Shown: positions 18,139 through 28,886 of the stretch, one piece after another
Numbering within the stretch: position 1 is the first letter of the stretch
Layout of the letters: the number at the start of each line of letters is the position of its first letter
NCBI RefSeq assembly: GCF_025642115.1
Contig: NZ_CP106753.1
Span: forward strand, 186,001-250,000
Reading direction: 5' to 3'
DNA from: Chitiniphilus purpureus
GTDB taxonomy: Bacteria > Pseudomonadota > Gammaproteobacteria > Burkholderiales > Chitinibacteraceae
Length of the DNA: 64,000 bases
Position numbers and translations under genes: made by a program
The notes under the pieces: generated by a model
Seen by the model: only the letters and a program-made list of their open reading frames with translations
Databases searched by the model: none
Told to the model about the DNA's origin: nothing

Positions 18139-19371
18139 TTAAAAATTGTTCTGGAACCACGACTTCATGCGCCCCAACAACTCGCCGAACGAGCCATCCC
18201 TGGCCCGGCCGGCGGGATTCTTCTGATACTGTTCGCGGGCGAGCAGCAACAGCCCGACCGCGGTGGAATAGCGCGAGTTCTTGACCACCTCGGCCAGCCC
18301 GCCCACGTACTTGGGCGTACCGAGACGCACCGGCATGTGGAAGATCTCCTCGCCAAGCTCGACCATGCCCGGCATCAGCGCCGCACCGCCGGTGATGACG
18401 ATGCCGGACGAGAGCCGGTCCTCGAAACCGGCACGGCGCAGCTCCGCCTGCACCAGGCCGTACAGTTCCTCGACACGCGGCTCGATCACCTCGGCCAGCG
18501 TGTGGCGGCTCATCTGACGCGAACCGCGCTCGCCCACTCCAGGCACTTCGATCATCGCCTGGGGGTCGGTCATGTGCCGCAGCGCCACACCGTGCTGCAG
18601 CTTGATGGATTCGGCCTCGGCGGTCGGCGTGCGCAATGCCATGGCAATGTCGTTGGTGACCTGGTCGCCTGCGATCGGGATCACCGCGGTATGACGGATC
18701 GCACCGTCGATGAACACCGCCAGGTCGGTCGTGCCGCCACCGATGTCCACGAGGCACACGCCCAGGTCCTTCTCGTCCTCGGTGAGCACGGCATAGGCCG
18801 AGGCCAGCGGCTGCAGCACCACCTCCATGATCTCCAGCCCGCAGCGGCGCACGCACTTGGTGATGTTCTGCACGGCGCTGACGGCGCCCGAGACGATATG
18901 CACCCGCACTTCCAGTCGCACGCCGGACATGCCCAGCGGCTCCTTCACGTCCTCCTGGCCGTCGATCACGTATTCCTGCGCCAGGATGTGCAGCACCTGG
19001 TGATCGGTCGGGATGTTGACCGCGCTGGCGGTCTCGATCACCCGCGTCATGTCGGCCTGGGTGACTTCCTTGTCCTTGATCGCGACCATGCCGTGCGAGT
19101 TGAGCCCCTTGATGTGGCTGCCGGCAATGCCGGTGAACACCTCGCGGATCTTGCAGTCGGCCATCAGCTCGGCCTCGCCCAGTGCGCTCTGGATGGCGGC
19201 GACGGTCTTCTCGATGTCGACCACCACGCCGCGCTTGAGCCCGCGGCTGGCGGCCGAACCAAGCCCGACCACGTTGAGCTTGCCGTCGTCCTGGATCTCG
19301 GCCACCACGGCGACCACCTTGGAGGTGCCGATATCGAGCCCGACGATGAGGTTCTTGCTGTCTCTAGTCAC
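18139..19371 (-). CDS. ftsA: Cell division protein FtsA
   Basis: 410 aa actin-like ATPase that tethers FtsZ to the membrane. The phosphate-1 motif VGLDIGTSKV is at the N-terminus, the phosphate-2 motif LVDIGGGTTDLAVF is in the middle, and the adenosine motif VITGGAALMPGM is near residue 330. The tail LGRMKSWFQNNF is the expected amphipathic membrane-targeting helix. It lies 70 bases after ftsQ and 74 bases before ftsZ in the dcw order. Confidence 0.96.
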   Translation of the reverse strand: MTRDSKNLIVGLDIGTSKVVAVVAEIQDDGKLNVVGLGSAASRGLKRGVVVDIEKTVAAIQSALGEAELMADCKIREVFTGIAGSHIKGLNSHGMVAIKDKEVTQADMTRVIETASAVNIPTDHQVLHILAQEYVIDGQEDVKEPLGMSGVRLEVRVHIVSGAVSAVQNITKCVRRCGLEIMEVVLQPLASAYAVLTEDEKDLGVCLVDIGGGTTDLAVFIDGAIRHTAVIPIAGDQVTNDIAMALRTPTAEAESIKLQHGVALRHMTDPQAMIEVPGVGERGSRQMSRHTLAEVIEPRVEELYGLVQAELRRAGFEDRLSSGIVITGGAALMPGMVELGEEIFHMPVRLGTPKYVGGLAEVVKNSRYSTAVGLLLLAREQYQKNPAGRARDGSFGELLGRMKSWFQNNF

Positions 19372-19441
19372 TGACGGACCTCTTTCCCTTGGTTAGCTGC
19401 ACGGCGCCGTTCCAGCGCCCGTTGCCATGCGATTGATTGCT

Positions 19442-20230
19442 TCATGCCGGTGCCCCTCGCGGCGCGGCGCCTGCCGGAGCCGGGCGCGGCGCCGCCTGCG
19501 GCCGCGGTTTGGCCGGTTCGGCCGGGGTGTAGCCGGGCAGGCGCACCGCGAAGCCGTTGGGGTAGCGCAGATCGACGTACTGGTACGGGTGCGTCTTGGC
19601 GATCAGCGCCAGCGAATTGGGGTAGGCGGTCACGAAGCGCGCCACGCGCGGCAGCGCGTCATCGCGGCCGATCTCGATGACGCTGCCGTCGTTGAGCTCC
19701 ATGCGCCAGGCGCGCCGTGCCGACAGCCAGACATGCTCGGGTGCTTTGCCGATGGGCTTGAGGGTGCGCGCCAGCGCGCGGTAGCCTTCGACCATCTGCT
19801 GCTCGGCCCCCGCCGGGCCTTCCAGCACCGGCAGCGCGTCATTGGACGCGGCGTCGAAGCGCTCGCCGTAGCTGTTGAGCAGCGCCACGCTGCCCCAGCG
19901 CGCGATCGCCACGTGTTCTTCGATATTGACCTCCAACCGGTCCGGCCAGCGCCGGCGCACGCTGACCTTGCGCACCCAGGGCAGCTTCTCGAACGCCGCC
20001 CGCGTCTTGTCCAGATTGAGCGTAAAGAACGTGCCCTTGAGCTCGTTCCTGATCACGTACTGCAGCTGCTCGCGGGTCACCCGGTCCAGCTCGCCGTCGA
20101 CCTTGATGCGCTTGACCGGGAACAGCGGCGAGTTCACCGCCAGGAACACCAGCGAATAGAACAGCAGCAGGGCCGCGAGGCCGGTGAGCAGGTTGGCGAA
20201 CCACAGCAGCAGTTGCGGCTTATCCCACAC
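19442..20230 (-). CDS. ftsQ: Cell division protein FtsQ
   Basis: 262 aa bitopic membrane protein of the divisome. One transmembrane helix (about residues 9-33) follows a short cytoplasmic start. A POTRA domain beginning at VKRIKVDG and a beta domain follow in the periplasm. The last 25 residues are an alanine/proline-rich tail. The position between ddlB and ftsA is standard. The gap to ddlB is 165 bases and holds hairpins, where this junction is normally tight. Confidence 0.9.
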   Translation of the reverse strand: MWDKPQLLLWFANLLTGLAALLLFYSLVFLAVNSPLFPVKRIKVDGELDRVTREQLQYVIRNELKGTFFTLNLDKTRAAFEKLPWVRKVSVRRRWPDRLEVNIEEHVAIARWGSVALLNSYGERFDAASNDALPVLEGPAGAEQQMVEGYRALARTLKPIGKAPEHVWLSARRAWRMELNDGSVIEIGRDDALPRVARFVTAYPNSLALIAKTHPYQYVDLRYPNGFAVRLPGYTPAEPAKPRPQAAPRPAPAGAAPRGAPA

Positions 20231-20395
20231 GTTTGCCGCCCTCCTGTACTACTGCGCCAACTCCAGCCGGCGTCGTGCGCTGCTCGCGATCCTCACGTAC
20301 AGCACGTACGTTCCGGTCGCTGCGCTGCTGGCTCCTTGTCTGGAGCCGGCTCGCTACGCACATGAGGGGACAAACGGCCTGGCGAAACATGACCC
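20231..20395. repeat. Hairpin-rich insert between ddlB and ftsQ
   Basis: 165 bases with two short perfect hairpins: ACGTAC-AGCAC-GTACGT and, about 30 bases further on, GGCTCC-TTGTCT-GGAGCC. The block looks like a REP-type intergenic element rather than a gene, and no good reading frame covers it. Its effect on ftsQAZ expression from the upstream genes is unknown. Confidence 0.5.
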
Positions 20396-21316
20396 TTATT
20401 CCTGCTCCAATGTTGTATCCAGAATCTTCAGCACCAGCTGTTCGTAGCTGATGCCGGCTTCGCGGGCGCACATCGGGAACAGGCTGTGGCTGGTCATGCC
20501 CGGCGCGGTATTCGGTTCCAGCAGGTAGATGCCGCCGGCCTCGTCGGCCAGGAAGTCGATGCGCGCCCAGCCTGTCGCACCCAGTACGCGGTAGGCCACC
20601 TCCGCCAGTTGGCGCGCCTGCGTCTCGGCGTCGCCGGTCAGCCCGGGGCAGGTGTAGACGGTGTCGTCGCGGAAATACTTGGCCTCGTAGTCGTAGAACT
20701 CGGTGGCAGGCTCGATCTTCACGGTGGCCAGTGCCTTGCCGTCGAGTACCGCGCAGCTGTATTCGCCCCCGGTGATGGCCTGTTCGGCCAGCACCAGCGG
20801 GTCGTACCTGGCCGCAAGCTCATAGGCGGCGCGCACCTCGGCGCCGGTGCGGCACCGGGTGACGCCCACGCTGGAGCCGCCGTTGGATGGCTTGACGAAC
20901 ACCGGTGAGCCGAGCCTCGGGATCACCGAATCGAAATCGCTCTTCTCATCCAGCAGCAGGTAGGCCGGCACCGGCAGGCCCACCGCCTGCCACATCAGCT
21001 TGGTGCGCCACTTGTCCATGCCGATCGCCGATGCCATCACGCCGCAACCGGTGTACGGCACGCCCAGGTATTCCAGCGCGCCCTGGATGGTGCCGTCCTC
21101 GCCCTCGCCGCCGTGCAGGATCAGGAAGGCCCGGTCGCACCCGTCGTCGATCAGCCCGGTGAGCGGGCGCTCGGACGGATCGAAGGCATAGGCGTCGACA
21201 CCCTGGCTGCGCAGCGCCTGGAGCACGCCCTCGCCGCTCATCAACGACACTTCGCGCTCGCTGGAGCGCCCGCCCATCACCACCGCGACCTTGCCGTATC
21301 TGCGCTGCATGTCCAT
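20396..21316 (-). CDS. ddlB: D-alanine--D-alanine ligase
   Basis: 306 aa ATP-grasp enzyme that joins two D-alanines for the peptidoglycan stem. The sequence has GGRSSEREVSLMSG, LHGGEGEDGTIQGAL, VFVKPSNGGSSVGV and the magnesium-binding tail LLEPNTAPGMTSHSLFP. The proline after the glutamate is unusual, but the metal-binding Glu and Asn are kept. It begins two bases from the murC stop (two candidate ATGs, 21316 and 21310). No murB is present between murC and ddlB. Confidence 0.95.
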   Translation of the reverse strand: MDMQRRYGKVAVVMGGRSSEREVSLMSGEGVLQALRSQGVDAYAFDPSERPLTGLIDDGCDRAFLILHGGEGEDGTIQGALEYLGVPYTGCGVMASAIGMDKWRTKLMWQAVGLPVPAYLLLDEKSDFDSVIPRLGSPVFVKPSNGGSSVGVTRCRTGAEVRAAYELAARYDPLVLAEQAITGGEYSCAVLDGKALATVKIEPATEFYDYEAKYFRDDTVYTCPGLTGDAETQARQLAEVAYRVLGATGWARIDFLADEAGGIYLLEPNTAPGMTSHSLFPMCAREAGISYEQLVLKILDTTLEQE

Positions 21317-21317
21317 C

Positions 21318-22712
21318 TCACGCCCCCGCCGTCAGTTTTGCAGGGATGCCGCCGATCGAGCCGGCACCCATGGTGATGACCACATCGCCGTCGCGCGCAG
21401 CGGCACGCACCGCCGCGGGCAGGTCGGCGATCTGCTCGACGAACACCGGCTCGACCCTGCCGGCCACGCGCACCGCGCGCGCCAGACTGCGGCCATCGGC
21501 GGCAACGATGGGCGCCTCACCGGCGGCGTAGACCTCGGCCAGCAGCAAGGCATCGACGGTGTTGAGCACCTTGACGAAATCCTCGAAGCAGTCGCGGGTG
21601 CGGGTGTAGCGGTGCGGCTGGAACGCCAGCAGCAGCCGTCGCCCCGGGAATGCGCCGCGCGCGGCGGCCAATGTGGCCGCCATCTCGACCGGGTGGTGGC
21701 CGTAGTCGTCGACCAGCGTGAAGTGCCCGCCCTCCGGCAGCGCCACCTCGCCGTAGCGCTGGAAGCGCCGGCCCACGCCCTGGAATTCGGCCAGCCCGCG
21801 CTGGATCGCCGCCTCCGAGGCACCGACCTCCAGCGCCACGCCGATGGCGGCCAGTGCGTTGAGCACGTTGTGGCGGCCGGGCATGTTGAGGGTGATCGGG
21901 ATGCGGCGGGTCTCGCCGTTCTCCCACACCGCGTCGAACTTCATCTGGCCGCCGGCCTCCACGATGCGCTCGGCGCGCAGCATCGCGTCGCCGGTGGTGC
22001 CGTAGGTGGTCACAGGGCTGGTGAGCCGCGGCAGGATCTCGCGCACCACCGGGTCGTCCACGCACAGCACCGCCCGGCCGTAGAACGGCAGGTGATCGAG
22101 GAAATCGACGAACGCCTTCTTGAGGTTGTCGAAATCGTGACCGTAGGTGTCCATATGGTCGGCGTCGATATTGGTGACCACCGACAGCACCGGCGTGAGC
22201 AGCAGGAACGAGGCGTCGCTCTCGTCGGCCTCGGCCACCAGGAATTCGCCGCTGCCCAGACGTGCGTTGGAACCGGCAGCGTGCAGCTTGCCGCCGATGA
22301 CGAAGGTCGGATCGAGCCCGGCTGCCTCCAGGATGGACGCGGTCAGGCTGGTGGTGGTGGTCTTGCCGTGCGTGCCGGCGATGGCGATGCCCTGCTTCAG
22401 GCGCATCAGCTCGGCCAGCATCATCGCGCGCGGGATCACTGGGATCTTGCGCGCGCGCGCCTCGACCACTTCGGGGTTGTCGTCCTTCACCGCGCTGGAG
22501 ATCACCACCACGTCGGCGTTCTCGATGCACCCGCCGGCATGGCCCTGGCGCACCACGGCCCCGGCGGCGGCCAGGCGCTGCGTGGTGGCGTTGCTGCTCA
22601 GATCCGACCCGGAGACCTCGAAGCCCAGATTGAGCAGCACCTCGGCGATGCCGCTCATCCCGACCCCGCCGATCCCGACGAAATGAATGCGTTTGACTTT
22701 GTGTTTCATCAT
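21318..22712 (-). CDS. murC: UDP-N-acetylmuramate--L-alanine ligase MurC
   Basis: 464 aa. It has the UDP-binding start [19 protein letters not shown], the Mur-ligase P-loop [11 protein letters not shown] and the central [10 protein letters not shown] motif. The C-terminal ligase domain includes [14 protein letters not shown]. It adds L-Ala to UDP-MurNAc in the cytoplasm. The start is ATGATG at 22712/22709. It lies 11 bases after the murG stop. Confidence 0.96.
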   Translation of the reverse strand: MMKHKVKRIHFVGIGGVGMSGIAEVLLNLGFEVSGSDLSSNATTQRLAAAGAVVRQGHAGGCIENADVVVISSAVKDDNPEVVEARARKIPVIPRAMMLAELMRLKQGIAIAGTHGKTTTTSLTASILEAAGLDPTFVIGGKLHAAGSNARLGSGEFLVAEADESDASFLLLTPVLSVVTNIDADHMDTYGHDFDNLKKAFVDFLDHLPFYGRAVLCVDDPVVREILPRLTSPVTTYGTTGDAMLRAERIVEAGGQMKFDAVWENGETRRIPITLNMPGRHNVLNALAAIGVALEVGASEAAIQRGLAEFQGVGRRFQRYGEVALPEGGHFTLVDDYGHHPVEMAATLAAARGAFPGRRLLLAFQPHRYTRTRDCFEDFVKVLNTVDALLLAEVYAAGEAPIVAADGRSLARAVRVAGRVEPVFVEQIADLPAAVRAAARDGDVVITMGAGSIGGIPAKLTAGA

Positions 22713-22723
22713 GTCTCTGTTCC

Positions 22724-23800
22724 TCAACCGGCCAGCTCGGCGACCGCGTCGACCACCGCACGGGTGGCTTCGGGACGCGCTACCGAACGCGCGGCCTGCG
22801 CCATCTGCAGCAGCGTGCTCCGGTCCAGCCCTGCCAGCAGCGCGGCAAGCTTTCCGGGCGTGAGTTCCTGCTGTTGCAGCAGCAAGGCGCCGCCCGCCTC
22901 GGCGATGAAACGGGCGTTGTGAAGCTGCTGCTGGTCCTTGTGATACGGGTAGGGCACCAGCACGCTGGGCGCGCCGGCGGCGGCAAGCTCGGCCACGGTG
23001 ATGGCGCCGGCACGGCAGATCACCAGATCGGCTTCGCCGTAGGCGATGGCCATGTCGTCGATGAAAGCGCGGCAATCAGCAGCGACGCCGGCCGCGGCAT
23101 AGTTGGCCTGCAGGGCTTCGATCTGTCGTGCGCCGGCCTGATGCAGTACCTGCGGCCGCTCCGCGGGGGGCAGCAGCGCCAGGGCCTGCGGGACCACATC
23201 GTTGAGCGCCTGCGCGCCCAGGCTGCCGCCGACGACCAGCAGCCGCAGCCGCCCATCGCGCCCGGCATAGCGCTGTGCGGGATCGGGCAATGCGGCGATC
23301 TCGGCGCGCACCGGGTTGCCGGTCCACTGCACCGGTCTGGGGTAGGCCGCGCCGAACGCACCGGGAAAACCCGCCAGCACGCGCAGCGCGAACCGGCCCA
23401 GCCAGCGGTTGGCCAGCCCGGCCACCGCGTCGGCAGTGTGGATCACCAGCGGCAGGCGCAGTGCGATGGCGAGCATGGCGCCGGGGAACGACACATAGCC
23501 GCCCAGGCCGACCACCACATCGGGTCGGCGGCGCAGCACGACGGCCAGCGCCTGGGCCACCGCACGGGCGATGGTGAACGGTGCGCAGGCCAGCGCCAGC
23601 CTGCCGCGGCCGCGCACACTGGCAAAGCGGATGGCCTCGAATGCGACGCCGTGCTGCGGCACCAGCCGCGCCTCCATGCCGTCGCGCGTACCGAGCCAGA
23701 ACACCTCGAAGCCCTGCTGTTGCAGCGCCTGGGCGATCGCAAGCCCGGGGAAGATATGCCCGCCGGTGCCGCCCGTGGTGATCATCACGCAGCGCTTCAT
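22724..23800 (-). CDS. murG: Undecaprenyldiphospho-muramoylpentapeptide GlcNAc transferase MurG
   Basis: 358 aa GT-B enzyme that makes lipid II on the inner face of the membrane. The N-terminal [16 protein letters not shown] loop, the [12 protein letters not shown] segment and the donor site [23 protein letters not shown] are diagnostic. The start overlaps the ftsW stop as ATGA. Confidence 0.96.
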   Translation of the reverse strand: MKRCVMITTGGTGGHIFPGLAIAQALQQQGFEVFWLGTRDGMEARLVPQHGVAFEAIRFASVRGRGRLALACAPFTIARAVAQALAVVLRRRPDVVVGLGGYVSFPGAMLAIALRLPLVIHTADAVAGLANRWLGRFALRVLAGFPGAFGAAYPRPVQWTGNPVRAEIAALPDPAQRYAGRDGRLRLLVVGGSLGAQALNDVVPQALALLPPAERPQVLHQAGARQIEALQANYAAAGVAADCRAFIDDMAIAYGEADLVICRAGAITVAELAAAGAPSVLVPYPYHKDQQQLHNARFIAEAGGALLLQQQELTPGKLAALLAGLDRSTLLQMAQAARSVARPEATRAVVDAVAELAG

Positions 23801-24984
23801 GGCTTGAACCCCCGCAGCGCCTGGCGGTTTTCGTAGTCCACCCGCAGCAGCACCCCAAGCGCCACCAGATTGGCCAGGATGCCCGAACCGCCGAACGACA
23901 GCAGCGGCAGCGTGAGGCCCTTGGTGGGCAGCAGGCCCATGTTGACGCCGATGTTGATCACGCTTTGCACACCGAACCAGATGGCGATGCCCTGGGCGAT
24001 CAGCGCCTGGTAGGCCCGGTCGAGCTTGGCGGCCTGCACGCCGATCATGAAGGCACGGAAGACCAGGAAGGCGAACAGGCCGATGATCACCGCCACGCCG
24101 GCGAAGCCCAGTTCCTCGGCGATGATGGCCATCAGGAAATCGGTATGCGCCTCAGGCAGGTAGGACAGCTTCTCGACACTGGCGCCCAACCCCACCCCGG
24201 TCCACTCGCCACGCCCGAATGCGATCAGCGAATGCGACAGTTGGTAGCCCTTGCCGTACGGGTCCTGCCACGGATTCAGGAAACCCAGCACCCGCTGCAT
24301 TCGGTAGGGCGAGGACACGACGAGCGCGATAAAACCGACCGCCAGCAAGGCGATCAGGCCGGCGAACAGGCGCCAGTCGAAGCCGCCGAGGAACAACAGG
24401 CCGACGGCGATGGCGGTGATCACCGCGAAGGCGCCGAAGTCGGGCTCCAGCAGCAGCAGCCCACCGACCACCAGCATCACCGCCAGCATCGGCAACAGAC
24501 CCTTGGTGACGCTGGCCACCACGTCGCCGCCCATGAAGGCGGCCTTGCGCACGGTGTAGTCGGCCGCGTACAGCACCACGATGAACTTCATCAGCTCGGA
24601 AGGCTGCAGGTTGACGACGTAGAGTGACAGCCAGCGTCGGCTGCCATTGACCTCGCGCCCGACTCCCGGGATCAGCACCAGCACCAGCAGCGCGACGCCG
24701 ACGATGAACAGCAAGGGCGCGTACTGCTGCCAGGTCTTGGTCGGGATGTTGAAGGCGACGAAGCCCGCCGCCAGCCCCACGGTCAGGAACAGCGCGTGGC
24801 GCACGAGGAAGTAGCCGGAGCGGTAGCCGGTATCCTGGTCCACCTCGGCCATGGCGATCGACGCCGAATACACCATCACCAGGCCGCAGGCGAGCAGCAT
24901 CAGCACGCACCACAGCAACGCCACGTCATACGGGCTCATGCTGGGGCGGGCGCGCTTAAGGGCCTGGTAGAAGATCTGCTTCAT
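23797..24984 (-). CDS. ftsW: Peptidoglycan glycosyltransferase FtsW
   Basis: 395 aa SEDS-family membrane protein with about ten helices. It polymerises lipid II at the septum with FtsI. Family landmarks are NGSRRWLSL in the first large loop, the DFGAFAV segment, and [23 protein letters not shown] near the C-terminus. ATGA coupling occurs at both ends, with murD upstream and murG downstream. Confidence 0.95.
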   Translation of the reverse strand: MKQIFYQALKRARPSMSPYDVALLWCVLMLLACGLVMVYSASIAMAEVDQDTGYRSGYFLVRHALFLTVGLAAGFVAFNIPTKTWQQYAPLLFIVGVALLVLVLIPGVGREVNGSRRWLSLYVVNLQPSELMKFIVVLYAADYTVRKAAFMGGDVVASVTKGLLPMLAVMLVVGGLLLLEPDFGAFAVITAIAVGLLFLGGFDWRLFAGLIALLAVGFIALVVSSPYRMQRVLGFLNPWQDPYGKGYQLSHSLIAFGRGEWTGVGLGASVEKLSYLPEAHTDFLMAIIAEELGFAGVAVIIGLFAFLVFRAFMIGVQAAKLDRAYQALIAQGIAIWFGVQSVINIGVNMGLLPTKGLTLPLLSFGGSGILANLVALGVLLRVDYENRQALRGFKP

Positions 24985-26387
24985 GGGGACGGTTGCCCCA
25001 GCGCGCGTACCGCATCGATGAACACTTCGGCGCGGTGATGGTAGTTGCGGAACATATCCAGGCTGGCGCAGGCCGGGCTGAGCAGCACCACGTCGCCCGG
25101 TCGCGCCAACCGCGCGGCCTCGGCCACCGCGGCTTCGAGCGTGGGCAGCCGCAGCACCGGCAGCGTCTCCTGTGCCGGCTCCGACTGCACGCCGTCCAGC
25201 GCCTGGGCCAACGCCGGTGCGTCGCGGCCGATCAGCAGCACCGCGCGGCAGATGCGCGCGCAGGCAGACCTGAGCGGAGCGAAATCCTGGCCCTTGCCGT
25301 CGCCGCCGGCGATCAGCACCACCGGCCGGGCCATGCCTTTGAGCGCGGCCTCGGTCGCGCCGACGTTGGTGCCCTTGGAGTCGTCGTAATAGGTCACCCC
25401 TGCCACGTCCGCCACGAACTCGACGCGATGCGGCAACCCCTTGAATGCCGCCAGTGCCGCCAGGAGCGGTTCAAAGGGCAGGCCGATCGCGCGGCACAAT
25501 GCGATGGCCGACAACGCGTTGACCGCGTTGTGCAGCCCCGCCAGCGGCAAGACGCCGGCCGGCATCAGGCTGCGCTCGCCCAGCCGCAGCGTCGTTTCGC
25601 CATCCTGCGTCACCAGGCCGTATTCGTCGGCGCGGCGCGGCGCATCCTGGCCGAACCACACCACCTTGCGCCCGGGGCGCACCATGCCGCGGCAATGGCT
25701 ATCCTCGCGGTTGAGCACCATGGTGCCCTGCCCCTGGAAGATGCGGGCCTTGGCGGCGGCGTATTCGGGCATGCCGGGATAGCGGTCCAGATGGTCCTCG
25801 GTGACGTTGAGCACCGTGGCGGCATCGGGCACCAGGCTGAAGGTGGTTTCGAGCTGGAAGCTGGACAGTTCCAACACGTATACGTCGGCGTCTGGCGTTT
25901 CGGTCAGCGCGTCGAGCACCGGCAGCCCGATGTTGCCGGCGACCACGGTCTTGAGGCCGGCCGCCTCGCACATCCGGCCCACCATGCTGGTGACGGTGGA
26001 CTTGCCGTTGGACCCGGTGATGGCGATCACGCGCGCGCCGCTGCCCGCGAGCACACGCGCGAACAGTTCCACGTCGCCCGCCACGGGCACGCCGCGGCGC
26101 ACGGTGTCGGCAAGCGCCGGCGTGGCGAGCGGCACGCCGGGGCTGACCACCAGCAGGTCGGCGTCGGCGAAGGTCTGCACCGTGAACGGCCCCAGCCGCA
26201 GTTGTGCCTGCGGCACTGCGGTACGCAGCGCATCCAGGTTGGGCGGCGCGGCGCGGCTGTCGGCCACGGTGATCCGCGCGCCGCGCCCCGCGAGCCAGCG
26301 CGCAGCCGACAGGCCCGTCTCGCCCAGGCCCACCACCACCACATGCCGGCCGTTCAACGCCAGCGATCCTGTGGAACTAGACGCCAC
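24981..26387 (-). CDS. murD: UDP-N-acetylmuramoylalanine--D-glutamate ligase MurD
   Basis: 468 aa. It has a Rossmann-like start [18 protein letters not shown], the Mur-ligase P-loop [20 protein letters not shown], the [10 protein letters not shown] segment and the late [13 protein letters not shown] block specific to MurD. It adds D-Glu to UDP-MurNAc-L-Ala. The start is a GTG at 26387, 64 bases after mraY. Confidence 0.95.
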   Translation of the reverse strand: MASSSTGSLALNGRHVVVVGLGETGLSAARWLAGRGARITVADSRAAPPNLDALRTAVPQAQLRLGPFTVQTFADADLLVVSPGVPLATPALADTVRRGVPVAGDVELFARVLAGSGARVIAITGSNGKSTVTSMVGRMCEAAGLKTVVAGNIGLPVLDALTETPDADVYVLELSSFQLETTFSLVPDAATVLNVTEDHLDRYPGMPEYAAAKARIFQGQGTMVLNREDSHCRGMVRPGRKVVWFGQDAPRRADEYGLVTQDGETTLRLGERSLMPAGVLPLAGLHNAVNALSAIALCRAIGLPFEPLLAALAAFKGLPHRVEFVADVAGVTYYDDSKGTNVGATEAALKGMARPVVLIAGGDGKGQDFAPLRSACARICRAVLLIGRDAPALAQALDGVQSEPAQETLPVLRLPTLEAAVAEAARLARPGDVVLLSPACASLDMFRNYHHRAEVFIDAVRALGQPSP

Positions 26388-26451
26388 GGTGACCTCGCGG
26401 ATCGATCGTCTTCACCAAACCCATTCCTCCAAGAAAACGCACGTACGCGCC

Positions 26452-27537
26452 TCAGCGCAGTTTCAACGTGGCCAGGCCGGCCAGTACCAGCAGCATGGTG
26501 ATGATCCAGAAGCGCACCACCACCTGGGTCTCCTTCCAGCCCTTCAATTCGTAGTGATGGTGCAGCGGTGCCATCCGGAATACGCGCTTGCCGGTCATCT
26601 TGAAGCTGGCGACCTGGATCATCACCGACAGCGCTTCGACCACGAACACGCCGCCCATGATGAACAGCACGATTTCCTGGCGGACCACCACCGCCACGGT
26701 GCCAAGGCCCGCGCCCAGCGCGAGCGCGCCCACGTCGCCCATGAACACTTCGGCCGGGTAGGCGTTGAACCACAGGAAACCCAATCCGGCACCGGCCATC
26801 GCCGCGCAGAAGATCACCAGCTCCCCGGCGCCCGGCACATGCGGCACCCCCAGGTAGCGCGAGAACACGGCATTGCCGGCCACGTAGGCAAACACACAGA
26901 ACGCGCCGGAGACGAACACGGTGGGCATGATGGCCAGGCCGTCGAGGCCATCGGTCAGGTTGACGGCATTGCTAGTGCCGACGATCACGCAGTAGGTCAG
27001 CACGCAAAAGCCGACCGCGCCGAACGGATAGAGGATTTCCTTGTAGAACGGCACGATGAAGCCGGTCTGCGACGGCAGCTGGCCCACATTCACCAGAAAG
27101 AGGCCCGCACCGATCGCGATCAGCGATTGCCAGAACATCTTGGCGCGCGCCGACAGCCCCTTGGGGTTCCTGAGCGCCACCTTCTTGTAATCGTCGACGA
27201 AGCCGATGATGCCGGTGGCCAGCGTGACCACCAGCGTGAGCCAGACATATTTGTTGCCCAGATCGCCCCACAGCAGCGTGGTCAGTGCGATCGCCAGCAG
27301 GATCAGCGTGCCACCCATGGTCGGGGTGCCCGCCTTGACCAGGTGGGTCTGCGGACCGTCGTTGCGCACCGCCTGCCCCACCTTGAGCGCAGTGAGCTTC
27401 TGGATCACCCAGGGGCCCAGCAGCCATGAAATGCCGAGCGCGGTCATGGTGGCCAGCACCGCCCGCAGCGTCAGGTAGCTGAACACGTTGAACGCGCGGA
27501 CCGATTCACCCAGCCATTCGAAAAGCCATAGCAGCAT
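26452..27537 (-). CDS. mraY: Phospho-N-acetylmuramoyl-pentapeptide-transferase MraY
   Basis: 361 aa integral membrane enzyme with about ten helices that makes lipid I. Conserved stretches are [17 protein letters not shown], the [10 protein letters not shown] magnesium site and the HHHYELKGW loop. The start ATG stands two bases after the murF stop. The family length is usual. Confidence 0.97.
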   Translation of the reverse strand: MLLWLFEWLGESVRAFNVFSYLTLRAVLATMTALGISWLLGPWVIQKLTALKVGQAVRNDGPQTHLVKAGTPTMGGTLILLAIALTTLLWGDLGNKYVWLTLVVTLATGIIGFVDDYKKVALRNPKGLSARAKMFWQSLIAIGAGLFLVNVGQLPSQTGFIVPFYKEILYPFGAVGFCVLTYCVIVGTSNAVNLTDGLDGLAIMPTVFVSGAFCVFAYVAGNAVFSRYLGVPHVPGAGELVIFCAAMAGAGLGFLWFNAYPAEVFMGDVGALALGAGLGTVAVVVRQEIVLFIMGGVFVVEALSVMIQVASFKMTGKRVFRMAPLHHHYELKGWKETQVVVRFWIITMLLVLAGLATLKLR

Positions 27538-27539
27538 CG

Positions 27540-28886
27540 TCAGCTTCCTTCCGCCAGCGCCGCCACCACGCGCTCCATGCGCATGAAGCGCGAACCCTTG
27601 ACCAGCACGGTGCCGTGGGGCGGCAGCGCTGCGCGCACCGCCTGCACCAGCGCCTGCAGGTCGTCAAAATGCTGTGCCTCGCCGAACGCCGCGGCCGCAT
27701 GGCGCATCTGCACCCCCAGCGTGAACAGCGCGTCCACGCCCCGCTGTCGCGCATAGGCACCCACCTCGGCGTGCAGCAGCGCGGCCTGCTCGCCCACCTC
27801 GCCGATATCGCCCAGCACCAAGAGCGTGGGGCCGGGCGCTGCGGTCAGCACGTCGATCGCAGCCTTCATCGAATCGGGATTGGCGTTGTAGGTGTCGTCG
27901 ATCAGCCGCGCACCGTTGAACGCCGCCTTGCTCTGCAACCGGCCGTTCACCCCGGCATAGCTGCCCAAGGCCTGGGCGATCACGGCGATCGGCATGCGCA
28001 GCGCATACCCCACCGCCGCCGCCGCCAATGCGTTGCGTACGTTGTGCAGACCGGGCGCGGGCAGCGTGACCGGCGCGTCATCGAGCGGCGCATCCAGGAT
28101 GAAGCGGCTCTCGTGGGCCGCATGCGCGATGTCGCGCGCGCTGATCTCGGCGGCGTTGATGCCGAAGGTGATCTGCTTGCGCCCGGCGGCAAGCCGGCTC
28201 CACAGCTCGGCGTAGGCATCGTCGGCATTGATGATGGCAATCCCGTCAGCGGCAAGCCCGCCGAAGATCTCGCCCTTGGCACGGGCCACGCCTTCGACTG
28301 AACCGAGCGCCTCCAGGTGGGCAGCGCCGGCGTTGTTGACCAGCGCGATGTCCGGACGGGCCAGCGCGGTCAGCGCGGCGATCTCGCCGAAATGGTTCAT
28401 GCCCATCTCAACGACGGCGTAGCGATGCGCGGCGCGCAGCGACAGCAGCGTGAGCGGCACGCCGATGTGGTTGTTCAGGTTGCCGCGCGTCGCGAGCACC
28501 GCGTCGGGCCCGGTGTGTGCGGCGAGCACCTTGGCGATCATTTCCTTGACGGTGGTCTTGCCGTTGCTGCCGGTGACGGCGATCACCGTGGGATCGAGCT
28601 TGTTGCGCCAGTAGGCGGCCAGCCGGGTCAGCGCCACCTGGGTGTCGGGCACCACCACTTCGGCCAGAGCGCCGGTGGGCCGTGCCACCAGCGCCGCGAC
28701 CGCGCCGTCGGCCAGCGCGCCGGCGACGAAATCGTGTCCGTCGAAGCGCTCGCCCTGCAGCGCCACGAACAGATCCCCCGGTTGCACGTCGCGGCTGTCG
28801 GTGGTCACCCGTAGAAAGGCCAGCTCGGCATCGCCGGTCAATTGCCCTTCCAGCGCCAGCGCGGTCTCGCGTAGCGTCAACATCAT
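27540..28886 (-). CDS. murF: UDP-MurNAc-tripeptide--D-Ala-D-Ala ligase MurF
   Basis: 448 aa. The N-terminal [25 protein letters not shown] and P-loop [13 protein letters not shown] mark a Mur ligase of the MurF branch. [10 protein letters not shown] and [11 protein letters not shown] follow. It adds the D-Ala-D-Ala dipeptide made by Ddl. ATGATG at 28886 overlaps the murE stop. Confidence 0.96.
   Translation of the reverse strand: MMLTLRETALALEGQLTGDAELAFLRVTTDSRDVQPGDLFVALQGERFDGHDFVAGALADGAVAALVARPTGALAEVVVPDTQVALTRLAAYWRNKLDPTVIAVTGSNGKTTVKEMIAKVLAAHTGPDAVLATRGNLNNHIGVPLTLLSLRAAHRYAVVEMGMNHFGEIAALTALARPDIALVNNAGAAHLEALGSVEGVARAKGEIFGGLAADGIAIINADDAYAELWSRLAAGRKQITFGINAAEISARDIAHAAHESRFILDAPLDDAPVTLPAPGLHNVRNALAAAAVGYALRMPIAVIAQALGSYAGVNGRLQSKAAFNGARLIDDTYNANPDSMKAAIDVLTAAPGPTLLVLGDIGEVGEQAALLHAEVGAYARQRGVDALFTLGVQMRHAAAAFGEAQHFDDLQALVQAVRAALPPHGTVLVKGSRFMRMERVVAALAEGS

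Noticed and set aside
22713..23075. N-terminal 121-codon extension of murC
   Set aside because: It lies inside murG in another frame and lacks Mur-ligase residues. The real start is the ATGATG at 22712/22709.
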